DNA of 23,494 nucleotides from JALYXS01 sp051003795. GTDB lineage: Bacteria > Acidobacteriota > Terriglobia > Bryobacterales > Bryobacteraceae. Shown here piece after piece: positions 1-6,050 of this stretch. Where the stretch lies: assembly GCA_051003795.1 (NCBI GenBank), contig JBPCKZ010000232.1, positions 1 to 23,494 of the forward strand, read 5' to 3'. A program made the translations under genes and the position numbers. Numbering within the stretch: position 1 is the first letter of the stretch; every line of letters starts with the position of its first letter. Below the pieces are notes generated by a model. The model had not been told where the DNA came from. It saw nothing but the letters and a program-made list of their open reading frames with translations, and ran no database searches.

Positions 1-346
1 GATAGAGGGCGCCGTACAAACCGAAAACGATCCATAAGGGCCAGGGTATTGGCTCCGAACTCGCGCCCGTGGCCGGCGGTTTGAACCAAATCGGGGCGGC
101 CAAAAGCGTCAGTCCGCCCGCGAGAAACACGATCCAGTTCGCCCATCCAGACAGCAGCAGCAGGAAGACGATGCAGCTTTCAACCGCCGCGCCTATTCCG
201 AATCGAGCCACCGCGGGCATCGGCGTTTTCGGGAAACAGATGACGCCCAGCGCGTATGCGACCGCAAGCGGGAAAATGCCGCCGAAGATTACCGAAAGCA
301 GGAGATGGATTCTGCTAGCATACCCCGCGCGTGCGCCGGTCCGCCG
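1..346 (-). CDS. Membrane protein, partial (runs off the left edge)
   Basis: An open minus-strand frame enters from the left edge and is bounded upstream by an in-frame TAG at 347-349. It encodes a hydrophobic stretch at about 310-235 (containing IHLLLSVIFGGIFPLAVAYA), then two more apolar stretches separated by a Pro-rich loop, so it looks like the N-terminal part of a multi-pass membrane protein. The family is not recognised. The start is a problem: the first in-frame ATG is at 220-218 and a GTG is at 211-209, both after the first hydrophobic segment, and no ATG, GTG or TTG lies before it. A non-canonical start or an indel near 310-325 is possible, since an ATG in another frame at 321-319 would fit if one base were off. 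It is divergent from the DUF1328 gene. Confidence 0.45.
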
Positions 347-437
347 CTAATGGCTGGCGGCGAAATTGGTTTGGCAGTTCAGTTGCACTTAAGTTTGGCG
401 CGACCGCAACGTGGTCCAACTGAAAAAGGAGAGCGTC

Positions 438-602
438 ATGCTACATTACGCGTTAGTGTTTCTGGTGATCGCGATTCTCGCGGCGATTTTCGGGTTCGGA
501 ATGGCCGCGACGGCGTTTACCGCGATTGCGAAGGTTCTGTTCTTCCTCTTTTTAATCGGGTTCGTCGTCAGCCTTGTCATGCATATGACTCGACGAGTCT
601 AG
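438..602 (+). CDS. DUF1328 family small membrane protein (YtjA-like)
   Basis: This 54-aa protein starts MLHYALVFLVIAILAAIFGF and consists almost entirely of two membrane helices joined by a short Ala/Thr-rich turn, ending in a basic tail (MTRRV). Length and pattern match the DUF1328/YtjA family, whose members are about 53-60 aa inner-membrane proteins of unknown function, often seen among stress-responsive genes. The start at 438 is chosen over an upstream GTG at 411 because a clear Shine-Dalgarno (AAGGAG, 427-432) precedes it at good spacing and the family begins at this methionine. The gene stands alone, with a strong hairpin 10 bp past its stop. Confidence 0.85.
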   Translation: MLHYALVFLVIAILAAIFGFGMAATAFTAIAKVLFFLFLIGFVVSLVMHMTRRV

Positions 603-611
603 TGTTCGGCG

Positions 612-652
612 ACGGATGAACGCCGACTTGACCTCCACCGGTGTTCATCCGT
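612..652 (+). terminator. Hairpin after the DUF1328 gene, possible terminator
   Basis: A perfect 10-bp inverted repeat (ACGGATGAAC at 612-621, GTTCATCCGT at 643-652) extends inward by four more pairs (622-625 with 639-642, one G-U), leaving a 13-nt loop. It starts 10 bp after the stop codon. There is no U-run on either side, so it is not a classical intrinsic terminator. It may stop transcription weakly, protect the 3' end, or be a dispersed palindrome. Confidence 0.45.
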
Positions 653-674
653 GAACCAGGCCTCGAACTCGCAG

Positions 675-704
675 TTGTTTATTCGCCATAAGAGGCGATA
701 CACT
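675..704 (+). promoter_or_regulatory. Candidate promoter of tRNA-Pro
   Basis: TTGTTT at 675-680 and TACACT at 699-704 are separated by 18 bp. Each matches four or more positions of the sigma-70 consensus. The -10 box ends 8 bp before the first base of the tRNA, which fits a very short leader. This is a pattern match only. Confidence 0.35.
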
Positions 705-712
705 TGGGAGTT

Positions 713-789
713 CGGGGCGTGGCTCAGCCTGGTAGAGCGCCTGGTTCGGGACCAGGAGGCCGGAGGTTCGAATCCTCTCGCCCCGACCA
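713..789 (+). tRNA. tRNA-Pro (anticodon CGG)
   Basis: This is a complete 77-nt cloverleaf. The 7-bp acceptor stem pairs CGGGGCG (713-719) with CGCCCCG (779-785). The anticodon stem CCTGG/CCAGG (740-744 and 752-756) encloses the loop TTCGGGA, with anticodon CGG at 747-749. The T arm has the TTCGAAT loop with a 5-bp stem. The discriminator A and an encoded CCA (787-789) end the gene. It reads Pro codon CCG. Its 3' end lies two bases before the stop codon of a degenerate integrase, the usual geometry of a tRNA used as an attachment site. Confidence 0.97.
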
Positions 790-790
790 A

Positions 791-1135
791 TTATCTGCAA
801 TCGTTGCTTGCGTTTAGGACGGCCTCGGGTCTATCGCCCGAGGCCGTTTTGCGCTTGGCGGCATGCCCGGAAGCATGCCCGCCCCGACCCTTCTCCATGG
901 CCTTTCGCACTGTCTCTTTCTGCGGGTGGACGTACCTTTTGGTCATCGCGGAGTCGGAGGGGCCGGCAAGATACGCGAGCGTGTACGGGTCCATGTGCTC
1001 GGCCCAGCGGGTCAGGCACGTTCGGCGGAGTTCGTAGAGAACAAAGGCCGGCACCTGCGATTCCTTGACCGCCTTGATGTGCTGCTTCTTCAGGCTGGAC
1101 TTCTCGACGTGCCCGGTCATCGTTGGAGCATCGAA
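791..1135 (-). pseudogene. Degenerate phage-type tyrosine recombinase (C-terminal remnant)
   Basis: The minus-strand frame carries the C-terminal catalytic part of a phage integrase. HIKAVKESQVPAFVLYELRR, then TCLTRWAEHMDPYTLAYLAG and TKRYVHPQ reproduce the usual box II of tyrosine recombinases. The nucleophile Tyr is present (codon 934-932). Two conserved positions are lost: the usual LRHT is LRRT (His to Arg, codon 1024-1022) and the usual AGHS is AGPS (His to Pro, codon 961-959). The N-terminal DNA-binding part and the first catalytic Arg are missing. The frame stays open upstream to 1375, but residues encoded above about 1135 do not look like integrase. It probably integrated an element at the adjacent tRNA-Pro and is now inactive. 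Confidence 0.7.
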
Positions 1136-1328
1136 CACCCCAGGGGGACGACTGCTCCCCCTGGCTGGACTTGATCGCGGCGGCTGCTCGATCCAACAGG
1201 GGAGCGTTCGCCGACCTGCCGAAACCTGCGGAGCCTGGTTGATGAGCCTGGGTCCCGATGTTGGCACTACGCCTTTGCGTAGCGCTACTAATAGCGCGGC
1301 CACTTTTTTGCGTATCACCCACTGACGC

Positions 1329-1358
1329 CGTCGAAACTTATTCTGCAGCGTCGAAACT
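1329..1358. repeat. Pair of 10-bp direct repeats (CGTCGAAACT)
   Basis: CGTCGAAACT occurs at 1329-1338 and again at 1349-1358, a 20-bp period (two helical turns). Closely spaced short repeats like this occur at the ends of some insertion sequences, for example the multi-repeat ends of the IS21 type, and could mark a lost IS end. No transposase is adjacent, so the assignment is tentative. Confidence 0.4.
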
Positions 1359-1461
1359 ACCGTGATCCGACGCACTCCTGACAGTTTTCTTAGGCTCTCG
1401 TGTCTGGGTTCGATGGCGGACGCGGCGCGGGCGCTACAGTCGCTTCAACTCGCGCTGCAAC

Positions 1462-1496
1462 TGTCGGGTTTTTGTATATTGTGAGTGTCGGGTTTT
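1462..1496 (+). promoter_or_regulatory. Candidate promoter and operator of the antitoxin-like gene
   Basis: The 11-mer TGTCGGGTTTT is repeated at 1462-1472 and 1486-1496 (24-bp period). Between the copies lies TATATT (1475-1480), a five-of-six match to a -10 box. No good -35 box is seen. Repeats flanking the -10 upstream of a gene with an N-terminal winged-helix-like region suggest an autorepression operator, as AbiEi antitoxins are known to repress their own promoters. The role here is inferred. Confidence 0.4.
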
Positions 1497-1511
1497 CGCA
1501 CGGTAGCGGAC

Positions 1512-1904
1512 ATGCCTGAACGAAAGACACTGCGGGGAAAGATCGAGGCCCGGATTGCGAGGAAGCCCAGCGAAGATGTGTTCTTGCCGCGCGAGTTCCG
1601 CGATCTTGGCGGCGAGGATCAGGTCCTTTGTGTCCTGCGCGCTCTCGTGCAGGAGAAACGTCTCGTGCGCCTGGGCTATGGTGTCTATGGTCGCGCCGTC
1701 GTATCGAATCTTTCCGCGGGGAATCCGCTTCGAGGTCAGAGTCTCCTCCACCAGGGGCCGGAAGTCGAGTTTCTCCCGGGGCGGGTCTGCGAAGTTGAGA
1801 TCTTTGCAGATATTCTGTTTTACCCCATCTTTTGGGGTAACCAAATGGTTCACTGCCCTTCCGTTCTCACCGGGCCGATCCCGCGAGTGCATAGGTCAGG
1901 TTAA
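1512..1904 (+). pseudogene. DUF6088 / AbiEi-like type IV antitoxin, C-terminus disrupted
   Basis: From the ATG at 1512 the protein begins MPERKTLRGKIEARIARK and continues with DVFLPREFRDLGG, DQVLCVLRALVQEKRLVRLG and YGVYGRAVVSNLS. This is the N-terminal winged-helix pattern of DUF6088/AbiEi-type antitoxins of type IV toxin-antitoxin systems (DNA-binding autorepressors). After about residue 75 (near 1735) the sequence no longer resembles the family and stops at residue 130, whereas members usually continue with a longer conserved domain. No AbiEii-like nucleotidyltransferase toxin follows. The start at 1512 is preferred to one at 1485 because the family begins here and 1485 lies inside the candidate operator. 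It is probably a truncated, orphaned module. Convergent open frames on the minus strand look like shadows. Confidence 0.55.
1820..1840. repeat. Perfect 8-bp inverted repeat with 5-nt loop
   Basis: TTACCCCA (1820-1827) and TGGGGTAA (1833-1840) form an 8-bp perfect stem with loop TCTTT. It lies inside the 3' part of the disrupted antitoxin frame, where family similarity has already ended. It could be a transcription stop or the trace of a mobile sequence end. Confidence 0.4.
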
Positions 1905-2115
1905 AGCGTTCGGGAGTCCATTGGAGATTTCCGAACTCCCGGCCCTGGCCCCTGGTGCGGGAGTATGAGCTAGGCTCGCGAGGTCTTCGACGGCACCCGT
2001 AAGTACCCCCTTTTGCTTCCTTTGGCACCGGGATGCGGTGGTATCGGAGCGGGGAAAAGGTGGGGCCGGATGGAAGCGAATACTCGTGCCTCTGGAAAAC
2101 CAAACTCCGCTCGCG

Positions 2116-2214
2116 GGCTATTACTTCACGCTGGTCAACGATCTGGATCGCGGACGGGTCTTGTTTGCCGCCGAGAATCGGCCTCGCCGGACCACCGATC
2201 TAAGATTTCGATAA
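2116..2214 (+). pseudogene. Possible ISL3-type transposase fragment
   Basis: One frame reads GYYFTLVNDLDRGRVLFAAE followed by NRPRRTTDL and then a stop at 2212-2214. The GxxYxTLVxDLDxGRVL pattern resembles the region around the first catalytic Asp of ISL3-family transposases. No start, no remaining DDE residues and no upstream similarity are seen, so at most it is a short scrap. The rest of 1905-2378 shows no convincing gene; the long open frame running into narK from 2013 is a read-through extension. Confidence 0.28.
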
Positions 2215-2244
2215 CGACCATACAATTAAGCAATCGTCAAATCC

Positions 2245-2274
2245 TTGATGTACACCGCCGCCCTCCGATAAACT
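2245..2274 (+). promoter_or_regulatory. Candidate promoter of the nitrate operon
   Basis: TTGATG (2245-2250) and TAAACT (2269-2274) are 18 bp apart, each matching four of six sigma-70 consensus bases. It lies about 100 bp upstream of the narK start. The resulting leader (about 2282-2378) shows no obvious paired hairpins of the NasR/ANTAR antitermination type by eye. Low-confidence pattern match. Confidence 0.3.
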
Positions 2275-2378
2275 CGAAGAGAAGCCGCATCGTTTGCGCG
2301 CTTTCCTCAAATTCCCGTCGAATTCCTTCGCTCCGTCACGCGATCAGTTTCCAACTTTTTCGTTTCGAGAGGATTTCT

Positions 2379-3629
2379 ATGTCATTGCGGAAATTTCGCA
2401 GAGCCGGCCATCCACCCACACTGCTTGCAGCCTTTCTGTATTTCGACGTCAGCTTCATGGTCTGGGTGATTCTGGGCCCACTCGGTCCGTTTATCGGCGA
2501 GGCTTACAAACTTACCGCGACACAGAAAGGACTTCTGACCGCGGTGCCATTGCTGGGCGGCTCGTTCTTCCGGCCCATTCTCGGGTGGATGACCGAACGG
2601 TATGGGGGCCGCCGAACCGGCCTGATTGGCTTAGCCGTTACCCTGGCGCCCTTAATGGCGGCTTGGCAGGTAGCCGATAGCTTCCCCGCCTTTCTCGCTT
2701 TGGGTCTCCTCTTAGGAGTCGCGGGCGCGAGTTTTGCCGCCGCCTTGCCCATGGCCAGCGGGTGGTATGGGCCGGAAAATCAGGGCCTTGCGATGGGAAT
2801 CGCCGGCGCGGGCAACTCCGGCACCTTGCTCGCCACGCTGTTCGCGCCGCGGCTGGCGCAGGCGCTCGGGTGGCGTAGTGTATTCGGCATCGCCATGATT
2901 CCCGTAGCCGCCGTTTGGCTGGCCTTCTTTTTACTCGCGAAGGATGCTCCGGGATCGCGAGCGGTCAAGCGGTGGAGCGACTACGTCTCGCTCTTTAAGA
3001 TTGGCGACACGTTCTGGTTCTGCCTGATCTACAGCCTCACGTTTGGCGGATTCGTGGGACTTGCCAGTTATCTCTCGATCTTCTTTCACGATCAATACCA
3101 TTTGTCCAAAGTTCATTCCGGAGATTTCACGACGTTTGTGGTCTTGTTCGGCAGTTTCCTGCGCCCGGTCGGAGGCGTACTCTCCGACAAGCTCGGCGGA
3201 TATCGCATGCTGTTGGGCTTGCTGTCAGGCGCGGCGCTTTGTTTAGCGGGCGTTGCGCTCCTCCCCTCCGCGGGCATGGCGCTGGGCCTCCTGGCCGTCG
3301 CGATGGGAATGCTTGGGATGGGCAACGGGTCGGTGTTTCAACTCGTGCCGCAGCGGTTTCCGGATCGGGTCGGCATTATGACCGGGATTGTTGGCGCCGC
3401 CGGCGGTTTTGGAGGATTTCTGCTGCCGTCGCTGTTGGGCGTTGTGAAAGACGGAACCGGCAGCTTCGGAATCGGCTTCGGAATCCTCACGGGCCTGATG
3501 CTCGCGGGCGCTGCGGCGTTGGCCGGGCTGCGGGGCTTCTGGATGAAGACATGGACAAAGGAGGCGGCCGTTCGCGCGGGACTTGTCTCCAGGGATTCAC
3601 AAGCCGCCGATGTTTATGCCTCCGCTTAG
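2379..3629 (+). CDS. narK: NarK/NasA-family nitrate/nitrite transporter (MFS)
   Basis: This 416-aa major facilitator protein has about 12 hydrophobic segments and would carry nitrate in, or nitrite out, across the inner membrane. It shows family patterns of nitrate porters: FDVSFMVWVILGPLGPFIGE in helix 1, GWMTERYGGRRTG in the helix 2-3 loop, the Gly-rich MGIAGAGNSGTL segment, and a second Gly-rich stretch (MTGIVGAAGGFGGFLLP). The frame is open back to 2013, but that extension is polar and unlike the family. The ATG at 2379 follows a good Shine-Dalgarno (GAGAGG, 2367-2372) and starts just before the first helix. It is the first gene of the nitrate operon and its 3' end overlaps the reductase gene by about 20 bp. 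Confidence 0.9.
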   Translation: MSLRKFRRAGHPPTLLAAFLYFDVSFMVWVILGPLGPFIGEAYKLTATQKGLLTAVPLLGGSFFRPILGWMTERYGGRRTGLIGLAVTLAPLMAAWQVADSFPAFLALGLLLGVAGASFAAALPMASGWYGPENQGLAMGIAGAGNSGTLLATLFAPRLAQALGWRSVFGIAMIPVAAVWLAFFLLAKDAPGSRAVKRWSDYVSLFKIGDTFWFCLIYSLTFGGFVGLASYLSIFFHDQYHLSKVHSGDFTTFVVLFGSFLRPVGGVLSDKLGGYRMLLGLLSGAALCLAGVALLPSAGMALGLLAVAMGMLGMGNGSVFQLVPQRFPDRVGIMTGIVGAAGGFGGFLLPSLLGVVKDGTGSFGIGFGILTGLMLAGAAALAGLRGFWMKTWTKEAAVRAGLVSRDSQAADVYASA

Positions 3630-5706
3630 CGCGGCAGGCTGCGAGACGCACTGCCCTTACTGCGCGCTGCAGTGCGGGATGAACCTCCTACAGGTGGAAG
3701 GACGCACCACGATCGCGAGGCGCGAGTTTCCGGTGAATCGCGGGGGCTTGTGCCAGAAGGGCTGGACGGCGGCCGACCTGTTGAACCACCCCGACCGCCT
3801 GATGACACCGCTGATTCGCGAGGCGCGCTGCCAGCCTCTCCGACCCGCCTCATGGGACGAAGCTCTGGATCGAATCGCCTTGCAAGTCACGGAGACGCAA
3901 GAACGACACGGGCGCGATGCGGCCGGGGTGTTTGGCGGCGGAGGACTCACCAACGAGGCGGCGTATCTGCTTGGCAAATTCGCGCGGGTGGCGCTGCGGA
4001 CTTCGCAGATCGACTACAACGGACGCTTCTGCATGTCGTCGGCCGCCGCTGCATCGGTAAAGGCCTTCGGACTGGATCGCGGCCTGCCTTTTCCCCTCGC
4101 GGATATTCCGCACGCGAAAACCATCTTGCTGGTGGGCAGCAACCTCGCCGAGACCATGCCTCCGGTGATGCAGTATTTCGAAGCGCAGAAAGCGAACGGC
4201 GGATCGCTGATCGTCGTGGATCCGCGCGCGACTCCCACCGCGAATGCCGCCACTCTGCATTTGCAGATCACTCCCGGCACGGACGCGGCGCTGGCGAACG
4301 GGCTACTCTACCTTGCGATGAAGGACGGCTACCTCGACCACGACTTCATCAACGCTCGCACGACCGGCTTCGATGCGATCCGCCGCGGAGTTTCTTCGTA
4401 CTGGCCGGACCGCGTGGAGCGGATCACGGGCATCTCCGAGAACCAGCTTGTACAGGCAGCCCGGCTGCTTGGCGAGGCTTCCGCGACGATGATCCTGACG
4501 GCCCGCGGCCCGGAGCAGCAGAGCTCGGGCGTGAACAACGTCCTCGCGTTCATCAATCTCGCCCTGGCGCTCGGCCGCGTGGGCCGGCCCTATAGCGGCT
4601 ACGGCTGCCTCACCGGCCAGGGGAACGGCCAAGGCGGCCGCGAACACGGCCAGAAGGCCGACCAATTACCCGGCTATCGCAAACTCGACAATCCCGAGCA
4701 TCGCGCGCATATCGCGCGGGTCTGGGGCATTCGCGCCGAAGATCTTCCGGGCCCGGGCTGCTCGGCGTACGAGATGCTGGACCGCCTCGGCGCCGAGGGT
4801 GGAGTTCGAGCGCTATTCGTGTTCGGCTCCAACCTGACGGTCTCCGCGCCGCGATCCGCGCACATTGAAAAGCGTTTGGATGCCCTTGATTTTCTGGTCG
4901 TCGCCGACATGTTTCTATCCGAGACGGCCGAGCGCGCCAACGTGGTGCTTCCATGCTCGCAATGGGCCGAGCAGGAAGGCACCATGACCAATTTGGAGGG
5001 GCGTGTCCTGCTGCGCCGCCGCGCGTTGCTTCCGCCCGCCGAGGTTCGTACCGATACGGAGATCATCGCGGCGATCGCGGACCGGCTTGGCTACGCCAGG
5101 TATTTTGCTTCCGCGCCTCGGGAAATCTTCGAAGAACTGCGGCGTGCTTCGTCGGGCGGCGTCGCCGATTACGCGGGCATCACCTACGACCGTATCGCGC
5201 GCGAGGACGGCGTCTTCTGGCCCTGTCCAAGCGAAGATCATCCTGGAACGCCGCGATTGTTTCTCGACCGCTTCGAGACACCCGACGGACGCGCGCGATT
5301 TCATCCGACCGAGTTCCGCGCCGCCGCCGAACAGCCCGACCACGAGTTCCCGCTCTACCTCACCACCGGCCGCGTTAAAGAACACTACCAGTCCGGCACC
5401 CAAACCCGCCGTGTGCGGGAACTTACCGACGCCGTGCCGCGCTCGTTCGTCCAGATTCACCCATCCATGGCGCGAAATTACGGCATTGGCGAGGGCGATC
5501 AGGTTCGTCTGGTCAGCCGCCGGGGAGAGGCCGAGGTAACGGCGCGCCTCACCACTAAAATCCGGATGGACACGCTGTTCATGCCCTTCCACTTCAACGG
5601 CCGCGGACGGGCGAACCTGCTCACCAACCCGGCGCTCGACCCCGTATCCCGCATGCCGGAATTTAAAGTCTGTGCCGTGCGCATCGAAAAAGGACTTCCA
5701 TGTTAG
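3610..5706 (+). CDS. nasC: Assimilatory nitrate reductase catalytic subunit (molybdopterin)
   Basis: This protein of about 698 aa reduces nitrate to nitrite in the cytoplasm with a bis-MGD molybdenum cofactor. Numbering from the ATG at 3610, Cys15-x2-Cys18-x3-Cys22 and Cys48 (in GGLCQKG) bind an N-terminal [4Fe-4S] cluster. Cys141 in RFCMSSAAAA is the predicted Mo ligand of Nap/Nas-type enzymes. The C-terminal third has the molydopterin-dinucleotide-binding domain (LYLTTGRVKEHYQSGTQTRR). There is no C-terminal BFD domain or NAD(P)H module, so electrons must come from a ferredoxin or a separate partner. A TTG at 3583 is an alternative start; ATG 3610 or 3616 fits better. There is no signal peptide, which argues against periplasmic NapA. 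The gene name is by function; nasA is also used. Confidence 0.9.
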   Translation: MFMPPLSAAGCETHCPYCALQCGMNLLQVEGRTTIARREFPVNRGGLCQKGWTAADLLNHPDRLMTPLIREARCQPLRPASWDEALDRIALQVTETQERHGRDAAGVFGGGGLTNEAAYLLGKFARVALRTSQIDYNGRFCMSSAAAASVKAFGLDRGLPFPLADIPHAKTILLVGSNLAETMPPVMQYFEAQKANGGSLIVVDPRATPTANAATLHLQITPGTDAALANGLLYLAMKDGYLDHDFINARTTGFDAIRRGVSSYWPDRVERITGISENQLVQAARLLGEASATMILTARGPEQQSSGVNNVLAFINLALALGRVGRPYSGYGCLTGQGNGQGGREHGQKADQLPGYRKLDNPEHRAHIARVWGIRAEDLPGPGCSAYEMLDRLGAEGGVRALFVFGSNLTVSAPRSAHIEKRLDALDFLVVADMFLSETAERANVVLPCSQWAEQEGTMTNLEGRVLLRRRALLPPAEVRTDTEIIAAIADRLGYARYFASAPREIFEELRRASSGGVADYAGITYDRIAREDGVFWPCPSEDHPGTPRLFLDRFETPDGRARFHPTEFRAAAEQPDHEFPLYLTTGRVKEHYQSGTQTRRVRELTDAVPRSFVQIHPSMARNYGIGEGDQVRLVSRRGEAEVTARLTTKIRMDTLFMPFHFNGRGRANLLTNPALDPVSRMPEFKVCAVRIEKGLPC

Positions 5707-6047
5707 AAACGCCAAAGTTCATCCAGGGGCTTTATCCGTTCGAGGGGCGCGGTCTCGAAGCCCCACTTGTTTTCGAGCCGCGCATCACCTATAAGGTTCC
5801 CTTCGACAAGCGCTCGCAGCTCATCTATCTCCGGGCCGGTAATTCGTGCGGGGAGATGATTTATCTCCTATTCCAGCGGGATGGGAAGCCGATGCGCTAC
5901 TTCCCGGTCGGAGCCAAGGGGGCCGTGCACGTGCCCCTGGCCGTAGTCGAGGACATTCTTCCGGACAGTTCGCTTGAGGTCTTGTTCGCCGCTCCCCCCG
6001 GTTCGAAAGGCCACGTGCTGTTGGATATCGGCTTGGTGGAGATCTAG
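5700..6047 (+). CDS. Conserved small protein of nitrate-assimilation operons
   Basis: This 115-aa soluble protein begins MLETPKFIQGLYPFEGRGLE and ends LLDIGLVEI. It has no Cys-rich cluster motif, membrane helix or signal peptide; the composition suggests a small all-beta domain (alternating TYKVPFDKRSQLIYLRAG, RYFPVGAKGAVHVPLAVVED). Proteins of this type appear in databases beside nitrate reductases, sometimes labelled molybdopterin oxidoreductase purely by neighbourhood; no biochemical role is known to me. Its ATG overlaps the reductase stop by 7 bp, and it ends 3 bp before nirB, so it is almost certainly co-translated with both. It might be an assembly factor, an adaptor between the two reductases or an electron-transfer docking subunit; this is inference. 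Confidence 0.75.
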   Translation: MLETPKFIQGLYPFEGRGLEAPLVFEPRITYKVPFDKRSQLIYLRAGNSCGEMIYLLFQRDGKPMRYFPVGAKGAVHVPLAVVEDILPDSSLEVLFAAPPGSKGHVLLDIGLVEI

Positions 6048-6050
6048 TCC

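Noticed and set aside
1434..1892. Minus-strand 152-aa open frame opposite the antitoxin
   Set aside because: The plus strand shows a recognisable antitoxin N-terminus over the same bases; the minus frame has no family pattern I recognise and no ribosome-binding site.
1911..1941. Inverted repeat CGGGAGT / ACTCCCG with 17-nt loop
   Set aside because: Seven pairs with a long loop in GC-rich DNA is weak and has no adjoining signal.
2013..2378. N-terminal extension of NarK by 122 residues
   Set aside because: The extension is polar, unlike the transporter family, overlaps the transposase-like scrap, and the ATG at 2379 has a clear Shine-Dalgarno directly before the first membrane helix.
4915..5715. 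Minus-strand 266-aa open frame inside the nitrate reductase
   Set aside because: It is the antisense shadow of a GC-rich gene whose plus-strand motifs are unambiguous.
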